Notes: generated from the letters alone by a model not told the origin. Numbered from the stretch's first letter, positions 39,377 to 52,290 are shown. The stretch: 64,000 nucleotides of DNA from Enchytraeus crypticus (GCA_905160935.1 CAJHZI010000294.1:616001-680000); one strand, 5' to 3'. Numbers and translations: made by a program.

Positions 39377-40114
39377 ATAAGTATAGCTGTAGATGTAACA
39401 CTGGAAAATTACTTTTCATTGAATGGTGGTTAATTACAGATTACTTGAAAATGATACTATACATATCGTTTGTTATGTCCGGATCACTGAAGAATAAACC
39501 AACTGTTAACTGATTTTGTAGTGAAACTGAGTAAGGCAACGGGAAGTCACCACGACTTAGCGCAGCATGTTCAATATCTAGTTATCTAGTTGAGATGTTG
39601 ATTATTTAAATGTACTTTTAAGACGGCATTTTGACAGAACTCAATAGAGATAAATACATATCATTCTGTCGACACAAAATTGAAATATGATTTCCTTAGA
39701 TATTTCGTATATTCTGCCTTGCTAGTTTTTCTACTAATTTTACATTTTAGACAAACTTTGAAGTAAGAGTCCTTTACTTCCAACTGAATATGAAATGCTT
39801 AATTAACATGGATTGTGTTATATAAATGTTATATCTTGATAATTTCATACGTAGAAAAGAGACTAGTAGTTAATATCGATAAAGTCAGTATACATTATCA
39901 AACAGAAAATCAACAATTAACGGTGAAATATTGATTGAACTACTGCCTTTGTGGCAGTATATTTACAGAATATTATTTCACAGTAAGCTAGCTTCCACTA
40001 TTTTTGCAAATAATATTTTATAACTCGATTCAGGGACTCCCTGTACCATTCCACCATCTCTATAGGCCTATTTGAAATTGTTCTGCACCGCTCACCCTGC
40101 ACAATTATATTTAC

Positions 40115-40732
40115 TCATTGCAGGATATATAATAATAAATTGCACTGAATTAACTTTGATCGTGAGCAAATCTGGACATTCTTACTCAGATCATTGTAGC
40201 ATTCCCAATGATCTCCTAATCGTCGGCTAAATGCTACGTAGGGTCCAATGCTGGATAACTTGACAGATCCGTAATTTGAAAAGCCAACTGCGCCGGCCAG
40301 CATATATTATTTGTCCTGAAGGTTTAATTGTGTAGGAATATCTCCCAAGGCCACTACAACATCGGTAGCAATGTCAGATGTTCTTGAAGAGATTAATAAA
40401 GGTTCAATTATTAGCGAAGAAGAAAGTTCCCAACAGTGCTCTCTTTGAGAATCACAACCCGCGCATTTGCTTCTGTTGAGTGTAATCTGGTTGGTGATAT
40501 TTTCTTGAATTCTGCATAAATTCCCCTCAGTTAAGGTTATGCTTATGACAGCTTGTGTATAAGAATAGTTTCCCGCGCAAGTAGAGTTTGTCACGCAAGT
40601 TGCTGTTTCTCTATTGCAAAGAGGAACTGGCAGAATTTTTGACACCATATCTTTTGCTGTGCACTCTACTGACACTTGTATTAACCCTAGCTGTAAATAA
40701 GTAAGAGTAACTAGTTCGCGAAGAAGTAACAT
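40115..40732 (-). pseudogene. Ubiquitin-specific-protease-like (C19) C-terminal fragment
   Basis: Minus strand: Cys-rich segment (ATCVTNSTCAGNYSY), zinc-finger-like KCAGCDSQREHCWELSSSL, then ITLTEGN-type strands. After an in-frame TAA (about 40305) it continues MLAGAVGFSNYG and GPYVAFSRRLGDHWECYNDL. The last block is the His-box region of USP-type peptidases (usually G-H-Y-V-A); here the His is Pro. It is inside the TA-flanked element, so probably a captured, dead gene piece. Family call is by eye. Confidence 0.5.
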
Positions 40733-41372
40733 CCGAAGTCTGTATGTTCGAGAAGTGACCCCTTTGACAGCAATCTCCTTAATTAATTGAAGTAATTTTT
40801 CTTACTGTAAACGGAGGTGGTGGGGGGCTAAGTTAATTCTAGCCCACACCAAAGAATTATGAATAACTCCGAAACGGTGCTAGCCCAAAACGAAATTTCA
40901 ACGGCCCATTTCAGCCCAAAACCCAAAACGAGCCCAGAACGCTGATATGATTTGATTTTTAAAATTCCATGGTGGGGGGGGGGGTCTAAGTTAATGCACC
41001 CGTAAATTTCAAGAACATCGGTCAACTTCTTGCGACTTTATTGTTGAAACAATTTGGGGTATCAGCTATAAAAAACAGTGTATTACAGATGATGGGAGAT
41101 GTGAGACTGCAATATATAGTAGGATTGCACAAGCAAAAGAAGTCTTCGATAATAGGAAAGAACTTTTAACAAAAGGCCTAAAGAAAGACACTAAGATAAG
41201 GATAGCGAAAACCTTGGTATGAACCACGCTATTTTATGGATGTGAAACATGGACATGAAGGAAAGAAAATATCAAGAGCCTAGAGGCATTGGAAATGTGG
41301 ATATGGAAATTGGAAAGGATTAGCTGGACTCAAATAAACTATTAGTTTCAAATTTGAAACCCTAAGAAACCT

Positions 41373-41567
41373 ATGTGGCCCATCAACTCTCTCGCATCAG
41401 ACTTTATTGACGAAATAGGCAGGAGGACCAGCGCCATTACTGGTGATAAGCGCGAAAAATCTTTTCTGTGGCAGCGACTGTCTATTGCTCTCCAGCGATT
41501 CAATGCAGTCTGCTTCAGTGGCACTTTGGATAAAGCGGCTTCCCAGAGTGCAGAGGAATTATTTTAA
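41373..41567 (+). pseudogene. Short conserved TE-like ORF fragment
   Basis: Reads FIDEIGRRTSAITGDKREKS, then LWQRLSIALQRFNAVCFSGT. Similar C-terminal segments occur in RT-containing invertebrate elements as I remember them, but I cannot name the family. It follows the LINE fragment and precedes a segment (41640-41800) that recurs at 46005-46150. Confidence 0.3.
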
Positions 41568-42164
41568 TCGCTTTTTAAAAAACTTTTAATTAAATAAAGT
41601 CTCTTTTATCTTATTTTTAGCCCAGGGCCCTTTACAGCCCAGGGCATTAAAAAACCCTAAGATAAATTCTGAAGTTTATTACTGGTTCAGTTGATTGCAA
41701 AAGGTATATAATTATTGTGATAATTTTTCTGTGGAAGTACAAATGTTTTCAAAATCGTCCTTATTTAACATTTTTATGTTCATAAATTACGCTTTGTATC
41801 TGAAATATTTGATTAACGTAGATATTCTGGCTTAACGTAGATAAGTTGTAACCAGTTCTAACAGTTGTTTACCATTTCTTGTAAATTTAAGAATAGGCCT
41901 AATAATTTCGTGCATCGTTGAACTTAAATGAGGAAGACTATATTTTTGTTGTAATAGTGAAATTAAATGTTAAATAAATTTATTTCATTCTTCAAAACTT
42001 TACATGACCTTTGATCATCAGTCAGCGGCGCACGTCTGTGCGCGACACAGCTATTCACTGTATTTACTATATTAATTAACTACCCAACTGTAGCAATTCC
42101 ACCGAGTGACTGATTAAATGCTTTATTATATCAGGGGAGGCCCTGATTGACTAGAGCAGCCTTG

Positions 42165-42297
42165 TAGTGGTAAAGCTAATGTTAACTTCAGTTTCCTCAT
42201 CCGAAAGCGATGTCAGTGACGGGCGAGCATAGGATTTGAATCCCGCACATACGGATCCGCGGTCGAATATCTTATCGACTTCGCCACTGGCTACAAC
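42165..42297 (-). mobile_element. SINE family D, copy 3
   Basis: The minus strand gives AGTGGCGAAGTCGATAAGAT, CGCGGATCCGTATGTGCGGG and TCACTGACATCGCTTTCGG, with B-box-like GGGATTCAAATCC. Confidence 0.65.
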
Positions 42298-42509
42298 CGT
42301 TGCTAGCTAGTGGCTAGGTTTGTGGAATTAAAGCTGTCTAATTATTCCTTGAAAACGACAACTTTCTCTAGATAGTCTCCGCATAGCTGCCGAAAATGAT
42401 CAGCCTTTTATACAGATAGCAAGAAATATAGGCCGGTGGCAACAGGAAGAACTAAATTAACAGAGACATAACCCGCAAGTGTGCAAATTAAAACTCAAAT
42501 CGAAACTTC

Positions 42510-43960
42510 CACAGAAAAACATAATATAGTCTGCGTCGTGTGCAATTAAATTGGATCTAATTTAAACTCACTGCAATGTGGGTCTTGCGAACTGTTTTAC
42601 CATTTCAATTGCTGTGGAATGAAACCGTACAGCATGATTACAATGATAATGAATTGAGTCGTAAAATATGCCTAGATGATATGAAAAATCATATTAATAA
42701 ATTGCGAGAATCTGTTGCGGCACTTGAAAAGAAAGAAATCCAAATCCAAAACAAAGGAAAACGGCCTCAAAGAACAGTGTAGACTGTCCTATGTTCTCAT
42801 TGCATTTACACCACGGCTCAAAATGTAGATGATGTACATGCACACGTAGACACTATGGATACATATAATAATAATAATATATTATTATTATTATTATTAA
42901 TATTACTAATATTAATAATAATATTAATATTAATATTAATAATAAAGGTTTAACGTCCGTTTCCTCATACAATATGTTCAAGTTACATGAAATCAAGTGA
43001 GCCAGAATAATCTAAGCTACGATAACGCTGTTAAACTTGTTCAAGAATCTATTACTGAAGTAAACTTTCTAACAGAAGAATGTAATTGCCTGTAGTTTAC
43101 AAGAAAATGTTGGTACTTATGAAGCTGGTGCATTTAGTCAACTATTTGAATAAAATCTCGGGAGTAAAGCCTTTTATACAACCGAAGGTACTAAGAGGTT
43201 GGGAAAAGCTCCTAGTACCTGGTAAGGGTGTCAGAAAGCTGCTGGTAAGATTATCATCGGTGAAGGTATCGATTGACATTCAGCAAAGAACCTAAGAAAT
43301 CATGTAACGCCTACATGCCGAATAACGTCTATATTAATCTCACTCAAGACGAGGCAAAGTTTACATTTGAGAGTAGACAGTCCAAAATAAATAGAATGAA
43401 AGAAGGGAATAAAGAACGTGCTAACAAGCTATACCTGCTATACAGTTTCCATTGTAAATCAGTTCAAATTATATAAAAAATCTATCTCCTTTGTAAATAG
43501 ATCGAGAAGAACCAATGTTACTTCAACTGATCCTACTGTACTATGGATAATCAACAATGACCAAGAGATTAATCGTATTCATCGGCTCATTCAAACTGTA
43601 CGAAAAACTTAAAGTATCCACTATCATTAAGATAATAAAGGGCGCAAATGATTCAACATTATCTCCCTCTAAATTAAATTAGATGTAAATGCGCGAGAGT
43701 TTAAGTCACATTCAACAAACTCAACAACAACGGTGGACTTGCAATTACTAATTCACAACCTTTAACCGTTAATTGACTAATTCGGCCCAGTATTGTAGGA
43801 AACAAATCGATTGAAGCAATCTGGAATAATCAACCTAAGGAAATGCTACCGTTTGCATACTTTAATGCAAGTAGTCTAAAGAATAATCTATCAGACTTAT
43901 ATCGTCTAAATTATTGTGAAACATCAGCGCATATCGTGAAACATCAGCGCATATCACTTG
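42510..43960 (+). mobile_element. Degenerate LINE: ORF1 (PHD-like) and start of endonuclease
   Basis: At 42535-42620 the readings VCVVCN and SLQCGSCELFYHFNCCGMK form a PHD-type zinc finger as found in ORF1 of several CR1/L2-like LINEs. A coiled-coil follows (NHINKLRESVAALEKKEI). Around 43850-43910 a FAYFNASSLKNNLSDLYRL reading resembles the start of the APE endonuclease. A palindromic (AAT)n/(ATT)n block lies at 42867-42945. Many stops. Confidence 0.5.
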
Positions 43961-44811
43961 TGTCAAGGAGTCTTAGTGAAATGAGTCTACATGTATAACG
44001 GACTCTTTGATCGACCGAAAAGAGTGGTCTGCTGTATTTAAAATATTATACATGTAGAAGTGACAGGAAGGAAAATTAGACGGAGCGTCTTCGTCCTCAT
44101 ATAGGCCTATAAGTTAATTGAACTAAAGCGAATCTGTCAAAAAATGGACTCCTTCAAACTTAGCGGGTAAGTTTGTTTTAATTTTATTGTTTATGTTTGT
44201 TTTGATTATCTTTGTTTGATAATACTCATATATATATGATATTGTTTGCTACTTCTACATGGTATTGAATTATACAATAACTTTGTTTCAGTAGTTAGGA
44301 AACGTACGAAAATTAAATCTATTAATTCTGAATGTGGAGACATTCAACTGTCTTGGTATTTATTGTCTATAAGTGGCCCCCCACCTAAATTATTGATTAG
44401 TGCGGAGGAGCTTGGGCACCCGGGGCCCTAAAGAGTCGCCGCGCCTGACCATAATTATAAATAATTAAAAATAATTATGCAATAATAGACATAATTATAC
44501 TCAATATGAAGCGTTAATGGCTTCAAAAGTCAATAATTTGTATTAAAAATGGCTTAATAGATAGAGACAGGGAATTAAACAATTAACTGAAATAGTGGAA
44601 TTTTGAAGTGTAAAAAAAGTGTTTTGTGATTAGTTTAAAGACGCTCCATATTGTTTACAGTTATAGTATAATGATGTATAAATATCAATTATAGCATAAT
44701 TAATTATGTATACTTATTATTTCTTACATCTCGAAACAATCATGATCGCCTACTTAACGAATTAACCATATTAATCATAATCAACTCTGACAAATAATTT
44801 AAAAATGTCTT

Positions 44812-45041
44812 AGTTGGTTCCCCGTTGCCTTCTTCAGATCTCAGCATTGTCGCCTCTTACGACATTTGCATTTAACGGTTGGTCTATTCTTCAGCGTATC
44901 GGGCGTATCACGGGAAATAGTTATAATAAAAGTGCTATTTTTCCAAAGCAACATGTAATAAACACTTTACAGCTACATATAAGACAGAGAAGAGTGGAGG
45001 CGTTATATATCATGGACCTACCCGTACCTACCCGTAGGCAG

Positions 45042-45085
<44 letters not shown>
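44812..45085 (+). mobile_element. Repeat fragment plus LINE L-GA tail
   Basis: 44812-44925 has TTGGTTCCCCGTTGCCTTCT and GTCGCCTCTTACGACATTTG, related to repeat families A/B. 44995-45083 is the GAGGCGTTATATATCATGG...GGCAGTGCAGAGA tail with (GA)n. Confidence 0.6.
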
Positions 45086-45090
<5 letters not shown>

Positions 45091-45324
45091 TGTACGTCTA
45101 AGGTATTGATAAGGCATTGCCTCCTTTTCTGAAGTTATTAATTTTTTATCCATAGATTGCTCTTAAGGGATCGTGAAAACAAATTCTTACAGTAAATATG
45201 TACCATGAACCTGCCACAGAACACTAGAGAAAAATTATAACTGGAAATCATTATAGCTACAATTATAATGTATGAGTGGCGAGGTTATAATTGGTACCAC
45301 AGAATAGGCTAAAGGGTATATTTA

Positions 45325-46775
45325 CTAGAGATGGGAGTCGAACCGAACTCGAACCGAACCGAACCCTAAAATCTAGAATTTTGACCGAACCGAACTCGAA
45401 CCCAGACTCTGACTGAACCCGAACCGAACCCGAACCCAGACTCTGGCAGAACCGAACTGAACCAAACTCTTGTAGTTCCTTTCTTCTTCACCAGCCTGAC
45501 ATTAAATAAAGATAGTAAGAACAATACAAATATATACTAGTTTTTGCATTTACATGTCTTGCAGTATCTAACAGCATATATTCAGGTAAGGCTGGTTCCG
45601 ACACAAATTTTAAAATGGTAGCGGTACAAAGGAATGGTAGCGGGAAGCGAGACGGGCCTACAGAAGATAATGGATAGTCTGAATGATACGGTGGATAGTC
45701 TGAATGATACGGCATTGCAATATGGAATGAAGATTAGAAGCAAAGAAACAAAAGTGATGAGAGTATTCCATAAAATCTGAAAATGCTTGACTCGATATAG
45801 GTGGATTTGTTCTTGTTAAGTTCAAATTATGAATTTTTTTCTAATTTTAGTGTGCTACCTTAATATATTTACAGTCATATTTACAAATAATTATATTTGA
45901 CATTCTATATGTGTTAAGGCTATCTGGAATAAATAATTTTGCACCATAACAATGCAATAATTTCATAGCTATTTTCGTAACTTCATAATTGATCTTAGAG
46001 TTTAAAATTTGAAACCCTAAGGTAAATTATGAAGCTTATTACTGGTCAGTTGATAGCAAAGGGTGTATATTATGATCATTTTTCTATGGAAGTACACGTG
46101 TTTACCAAATCATCTTTATTTGACAAGTTTATGTTAAAAATTGCACCTTGTCTGTGAAATATTGGATCAAAGTTTAGCCAAGACTTTTCCACTTAATTAT
46201 AAATATATCTAATATTTAGGCATATAGTGACAAAAAAATTAAAAATTGATGAAGTATTCTATTTGCTCGTTATAATCAAGGAGAATATTTCAGATACAAT
46301 AATATTGCTAAATATCTATATTATGAACATTTGTCGGTCAACTTACAATATTTTAAGAAATGTACAGGAATAAATATCACTTCTCTCCTTTTTTCATCGT
46401 CATATTTTTACCCAGGTGAAAAAAGGTGGCAGCTATTATGACTTAATGAATTTTAAAGCATATTTACCATAAATCATTTTAAACATGTTTATCATAACCA
46501 TGATTATTATAATTAAAGTTAAAACAATTGCAACATTATCCAAATCAAACCATTTCGAACTCGAATCGAACTCTTGCGAGTGGGAAAGTAAGCCGAACCC
46601 GAACCGAACCCGAACCCTTGTTAGAACCGAACCCGAACCGAACTTTCATTTTCAACGAACCGAACCGAACTCTCAAATTGTCAACTGCTAACCGAACCCC
46701 AACCGAACCGAACTTTCATTTTCTACGAACAGAACCGAACCCGAACTCTGGAAAGTCATAAAATTCCCATCTCTA
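45325..46775. mobile_element. GAACC-ended repeat element (~1.45 kb)
   Basis: Starts TACTAGAGATGGGAGTCGAA and ends AAATTCCCATCTCTAATATT, so short inverted ends (AGAGATGGGA). Both ends carry CGAACC-type minisatellites (45340-45470; 46550-46760). It contains a LINE L-GA scrap (GTCTGAATGATACGGCATTG at 45693) and a unique body. Internal parts recur in the 37550-42000 region, so the two are copies of one family. Confidence 0.6.
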
Positions 46776-46867
46776 ATATTTACCTAATTATGATTTAACG
46801 CTCCAGATTACATACATACGACTATAAATACATACGTAGTCATCAACTTCAGCTAATAGATATGTGT

Positions 46868-47010
46868 TCTGCTTAGAGTTTATGAATGTTTATGAAGAGT
46901 TTATGAAGAGTTTATGAATAGTTTATGAATAGTTTATGAATAGTTAATGAATAGTTTATGAAGAGTTTATGAAGAGTTTATGAAGAGTTTATGAAGAGTT
47001 TATGAATGTT
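46868..47010 (+). repeat. 12-bp minisatellite
   Basis: About ten units of AGTTTATGAAGA / AGTTTATGAATA. Confidence 0.85.
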
Positions 47011-47680
47011 GGAAGTTATAGCTGCTAAATTCATTGAAAAATCTTGAGAAACTAAAGTGGAATACCAGATTAAAATATCTACAACTTTTACTATTGAACC
47101 TAAGAAATATTTCGTTGACCCTAAGAAAACTAACTCTAGAACCCGAAAAATTTAACAAACAAGTAATAGAAGTCTTACGCAACAGTCTTTAATATGAAAT
47201 AATGCTTCAAAAGCGACACGATTTCAGTTTAATATACAGAAGGCACATGGAGACAGATAAACCGGACGTAAGAACAGACATTAGGCCCACTTAAATTTTT
47301 TGTTACAATACAATTTTTGAATGAGAACTATGAAAAAGCATAATCTCACGTTACGAAAAAACAATTTCTTACCAGATTTACCCAATAAAGATCAATATTA
47401 TCTAACAGAGCTTAGTTCTCTAATATTTTGTTACATTATCAATTAACACAGTGCTTTATATTATCACGAATGTCAGAAGCAGTTTAATTGTCTTTATTAT
47501 TATAATGGACAAAGTGTAATTCCTTATTACTGGGAAGTAACATAACCACCGATATTTATAATCTATTAATGATTGATTATGAACTAAATGTTCGTGGTAG
47601 GACTGAGTTGTTCATCTCGGATTCGAATTTCAATCCTTTCAAAGAGAAAAATACAATGAAATGAATGAAGAATATACAAC
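47011..47680. other. No recognisable gene
   Basis: AT-rich sequence; nothing supported. Confidence 0.4.
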
Positions 47681-47684
47681 TCTC

Positions 47685-48345
47685 TCTCTCTCTCTATGCT
47701 TGGTCTACTGGCAGGTCCATGGCATTTAATTCCTCCAAATATCATAATTAAATCATTTAGCATCACAAGTTTCGGTCCTCCTCTAATTTTGTTTCCTTCT
47801 TTTTTTCTTTAATTACCAATATACAAGATTGGCTCTCAGGACAAGGCCCACTCAGTTCTTCATTTTATTCCTTGTGATATTTATCGAGTGTCTATTTGTT
47901 TTATTATTCATTTCTCTTTTTGAAATTCTTAGTTTGTAATTTTGCCAGTCCATTTAATCTATTCCATTCTTTTCCATAACCTTTTAATGTTACAGTCAGA
48001 ACAATGGAGTGAGAACAATGGAAACAGCAGTTTGCAGCTGAAACTAAACACTGCAGTTAGCATTTGACGAAGCTTTGTTTATTGCTATTGTTACGTGCCT
48101 GGTTGTACGAGCACTCTGATCTCTACGTTGCCCCGGACATCGCCTTTGGATGATGAATAATACCTCGAATGCTTCGAGTTTCATGATATCCTCCGTTCCT
48201 AACGTCTGCGTTTCACAACCGTACAGGAGCGTGGTCCACACTAAATTCTTTACTATTTTAATCTTCGTGGATTTCTTCAAACTTTTTGTTAGCTGTTTTG
48301 CTCATGCTGAAGACCTCTTTTGCTTGAGTAATTCTACATTTCTAT
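47685..48345 (-). mobile_element. LINE L-GA fragment with internal insertion
   Basis: Tail at 47685-47745 ((CT)n, TGGCAGGTCCATGG) and RT C-terminus at 48150-48280 (KKSTKIKIVKNLVWTTLLYG, CETQTLGTEDIMKLEAFE) on the minus strand. The 48000-48150 piece is unrelated and separates them. Confidence 0.7.
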
Positions 48346-50110
48346 TTCACATTTCCCATCTTCTAATATAGGCCTAGTGTGTCAAAATTATCTGAAAATT
48401 TTTACTTATTCTAACATCATAGAGACTATTTTTCTATTGACTACTTTTTCTTTTCTGGACACTTTCGGTAATTTTGTTTTCTTTATATTGGAGCAGAACC
48501 TGCGCACAGTGCACCGTGAAGGTTTATCTGACAATATAACGAACTTAGAGCTAGCTTTACTAATTACTTGATGAGCCTTGGAAAAGTTTCGTTCACAATT
48601 TGCTTCATCATAGTTTAGAACTCCTTTAGCATGAAAATTTACTTGTTGATTGCAAAAGGCCGGTAGACACTGAAGGACTTAACTCTCGAGAGTCGACTAT
48701 TGTTTCAGGCGTTATTTAACACAAGGAATGAGCTTTGATGTAGTCGAGTCATTGTGTAGTTGATCGTATATCGTGTTGAAACTTTCAAAGAAATCTGAAA
48801 AAATATCAGAAAATAGAAGGTTATGATTAGATTCAAAAACAGCATAGTCACTAAGAAATAATCATACACATTTCCATAAATCCGCATCATTGATATATAC
48901 TAACTGTATGGCTCGAGGTTAATAGTGTTATTTAATAATGAGGACAAAGTTACCAAGAAAATGGCTATGATTTAATTTATTTATTAATGATTAATTAATT
49001 AATTAATTAATTAATTAATGATTAATATGATTAATAATTAATTATTAATATGATTTAATCTGCTGTGATAAATACATCATTGGATTTACCGTAACATAAA
49101 GCATTACCAGATCAATGAACAGCAGGCAACAATGCAATGCCAATTGATGCCATGTGTATGAATGACAAAAATAACGATAATGTCATAATGATAGTGTGGT
49201 AAAGTGCAGTATAGAGAGGCCTGGAATTATATGTAAAGTGATTATGAATGTCATATAAAGTGATGTTTTTTAGCGCATTGCATGCTTTCCGGGAAACCGT
49301 TAATTATGTTATTTAATCATACTAATTAATTGACCCTGGGAAACTGCGTAGTTGTGTAATGCATGAGGTGTTGTTTGAACACTGTGTCTATAGAATGATT
49401 TCTATTATTAGTTACTTTGCATAGTTACAGCAATGGTATTGGTTGCTGTAGAACATATGATACTGTGAGTAATCTCTCCATATAATCCTAATGCAGAATA
49501 ACTCTGCGCGCATTTGTGCAATGAAAGCGATGTAACAGTCCGTTGTAGTTTGTGGCCGTTTGATGGCGAAGCCTTCGGGCTTAAGGCCGCGATGGTGCCT
49601 TTGGCAAAATGCACCCGGCCGCAATGGTGCCTTTGGGAAAATCGATGTAGAAATTAACTGTCAGCGCCTAATTGCTGTACAATCTTGTAACTTAATATAG
49701 ATTAATTCTAAAGTACTGAAATGAAATAATAAAATAAAATAGAAGAATAAAGTATCTCTCACGTTAAGTGTCTTATTTTCACGTCTCTCATATTATCAGC
49801 GGCCTGTCTGGCTATAATGACAGCGGATCACCCGTACCTGACATCTACTGCTAGTTACCCCAGCGACATCATCGTCGTCTTCCGACACCGACGTTAAACC
49901 ATGTACCTCTCTTCTACTTACTATACGACAATAGCGAGATGAAGGGATAATGTGCAAATAGGTTATGGATCATGTTGATGGGTGATGATGAGATGATGGG
50001 ATAGTAGTTATGAGAAGTGGTGGGATAAATAAAATAAACATGTGATGATTATTAAGTAATATTAATTGGATGATGATATTATTATGACGACATTGGGAAG
50101 ATGACAAAAG
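48346..50110. other. No recognisable gene; duplicated block at the right end
   Basis: Contains a (TTAA)n-rich run (48975-49050) and a short tandem duplication (ATGGTGCCTTTGG twice, about 49591-49640). Part of 48700-48900 resembles 215-380, i.e. the segmental duplication. Confidence 0.4.
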
Positions 50111-50149
50111 GCTAATGATAATGGTATGATGATAACGGGATACACTCAC

Positions 50150-50373
50150 CAGTGTGTTCAACAGACAAGGCAGTAGCTCTGTCATGAGCCTCGTGGCTCC
50201 TCTGCAGCGGGCGCAGAGCCATGACGTAGCGCTTGACAGATGGAAGAAGCCGCACGTCGGCACTGCCATCAGACTTTGATATGCAAACATCATCTAGGAT
50301 TCGCTTAGCCTTCAGTGACTCCTGTTTCATAATCGTGTACTGTTGAAAGTACAAGAACGACTGAAGGCGATAG
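50150..50373 (-). CDS. Duplicated host exon, copy 2 (KQESLKAK family)
   Basis: 224-bp open exon with intact borders (GTTGCAG before CTATCGC; ACTG|GTGAGTG). It encodes RLQSFLYFQQYTIMKQESLK, ILDDVCISKSDGSADVRLLP and VKRYVMALRPLQRSHEAHDR. The cleanest copy in the window. Confidence 0.6.
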
Positions 50374-50424
50374 CTGCAACATAACACGACAGATCAGCTT
50401 TATTAGTATAAGAATACAAAGAAG

Positions 50425-50480
50425 ATTGGAGGCGTTATACACAATGGACTTTCCAATAGGCAGTGAACTAAGAGAAAGAG
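50425..50480 (+). mobile_element. LINE L-GA 3' tail scrap
   Basis: GATTGGAGGCGTTATACACA, then CTTTCCAATAGGCAGTGAAC; lies inside the intron next to the exon. Confidence 0.55.
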
Positions 50481-50659
50481 AAATGGATAAATGTCAATTG
50501 TAATAATACATATATTAGCCTAGTATTAACTATTAGGTACATGATCATGAGCATTCCGAAATATGCGAAATAGTAATTCTAAATAATTAATTATAATATT
50601 ATCAGGCCTGTTCTTCGAAGTACTCATTATTATAGGCCTACTACAAGAGGTACAACCAA

Positions 50660-52290
50660 CTACAGTTGAAGATGAGAATATTGAACATTGGGTAATATAT
50701 CCATGCAAGAAGTAGAAGCTGTTATAAGGTGATTTACGAACAATAAGGCTCCAGGAGAAGAACAGATAACATAGGAGTTATTAAAACTGATAACTTGATG
50801 AAGGAAAGCTTAGTCTATGCGCATCCAATTATTGTGAAGCATTTAACAAACCTTTTTACATGCATTGCTACGCAGAGATGTGTTCCTGATGGCTTCTGCT
50901 CTGGGGTTATTGTACCAATTATTAAAGATATGCTAGGTGACAAAAATGACTCCAATAATTATAGAGGCATTGCCTTAGTACCTCTTATCTCGAAATTATT
51001 TGAATTAGTCATACTTGAAATTTGGAAAGATTATCTCACTACTAATGACCTTCAGTTTGGTTTCAACGCGAATTTTGGGTGTAATCAGGCAATCTTCGTG
51101 ATGACTGAAATCGTAAAATATTTCTTAGACAAAGGAAATAGTATATTCCTAGCTGCTCTTGACCTCAGAAAAGCTTTTGACAGAGTTAATCACTTTAAAC
51201 TCTTTACTAGTTTATTAATTAGAGGCATGCCCTTATGGGTAGTCTTAGTGCTTCAAGATTGGTACTCTAATTTAATTGTCTGTGTTTGATGGAATCTAGC
51301 ATACTATTTTAACTCTTTGATAAAAAGTGGCGTAAGCAGGGTAGTCTGCTCTCACCTGCACTGTTTAACATTTTTGTCGATTCGTGCATAGAAGAGTTAA
51401 AGAATACTAAAACTGGCTGTGCATTTGAGCCCCTTTTCGCAGGAGTATTAATGTATGCTGATGACTTGTTGTTAATCTCACCGACAGTTTTAGGCCTACA
51501 GAAGTTACTAGATCAATATTCTCTGTCGTTCAGTCGTCTAAATTTAGAATTTAACACTAATAAATCTATGTGCATTCCTATTGGCTCAGCATCGAATTTC
51601 ACCATCAAGCCGATGATTTTACAAGTTAACGCTTTAAAGTGGGTTAAGCGAATAAGTACTCAATCGCTACTAAGTACTTAATTAAGTACTTAGGTGTTAA
51701 TTTCAAAGCAGACAACGTACTGCATGTGGATACTGATGTTATTAGAAGATTTTACTCTAGCAGTAATAGCATTTTAAATAAATCTTTACATATGAATGAT
51801 CTCACTTGATTATACCTTCTTGAAACCCACTGCTTGCCCATATTATCTTTTGCTACTGTTATTTAAAATGCTATTACTAAATGATAAACCTATTATGGCG
51901 GGTCTAGGAATATTAGATTTCAGACATATTAGAAGTTAGAAATAAACTTTCTAAGAAAGAACTGCATGTTACTCAGTAATGGTGTTGTAAAACATATTGC
52001 ATTTAGGAATATTATCGTCAACTTTGACAATCTGTGCAAGACATTTAATTTGCCTTTTAGGTACCCTACTATGTTATCAAACAATATATCCTACTGTCAA
52101 ACTATGCACTTTTATACAAGTCTTTTACAAGTCGGTGTGGCTAATTTTTTTCAATTACATGTATATGTTGATTTGCTTACTATTATGTGCAATGTTGACT
52201 TTTTGTTTTACTATTAGTATTATTGGATTTTTGTTTTGTTTGTTTTCTATTTCCCTTCTATCCGATGATGACGGATAAGGAAGTAGATGT
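50660..52290 (+). mobile_element. Non-LTR retrotransposon RT fragment
   Basis: RT fingers and palm: DSNNYRGIALVPLISKLFEL, FGFNANFGCNQAIFVMTEIV, AALDLRKAFDRVNHFKLF (50795-51289). A second frame has LMYADDLLLISPTVLGLQKL (51451-51681) with the YADD active site. The frame breaks near 51290 and again after 51680. No tail recognised. A family different from L-GA. Confidence 0.8.

Larger units (their letters stand above)
38132..41075. mobile_element. TA-flanked 2.9-kb non-autonomous DNA element
   Basis: Left end CACCGTGTTTTTTATAGCTG, right end inverse (CAGCTATAAAAAACAGTG), each next to TA (TA target duplication, as in Tc1/mariner-like elements). The TIRs extend about 80 bp, then after an inserted foldback on the left continue as GGGTGCATTAACTTAG...TTTTGGGCTCGTTTTGGGCT (left 38878-39015; right 40820-41003). 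A second direct copy of the GGGCTGAAATGGGCC block lies at 39085-39170. No transposase seen. Confidence 0.8.
37960..41340 (+). mobile_element. LINE L-GA fragment split by a TA-flanked insertion
   Basis: 37966-38131 reads as RT (LNDTALKYGIKINIKETK; ending in a YLGHT motif), and 41078-41340 continues the same protein exactly where it stopped (TDDGRCETAIYSRIAQAKE). The two halves match the uninterrupted order in 5526-5924. The 2.9 kb between them is a later insertion. Confidence 0.8.

Noticed and set aside
39180-39513. Open frames rich in alternating Tyr and Ile on both strands
   Set aside because: They are reads through (TA)n microsatellites; the same goes for 36132-36383, 35113-35454 (part) and 53352-53643.
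42867-42945. Palindromic AAT/ATT block as a possible origin
   Set aside because: A simple repeat of low complexity with no further signals.
44246-44431. ORF ending ISGPPPKLLISAEELGHPGP
   Set aside because: Short and isolated; no supporting evidence, may be part of an unknown repeat.
49408-49624. Two overlapping ~70-aa minus-strand ORFs
   Set aside because: No homology or splice context; they cover a small tandem duplication and nothing else.
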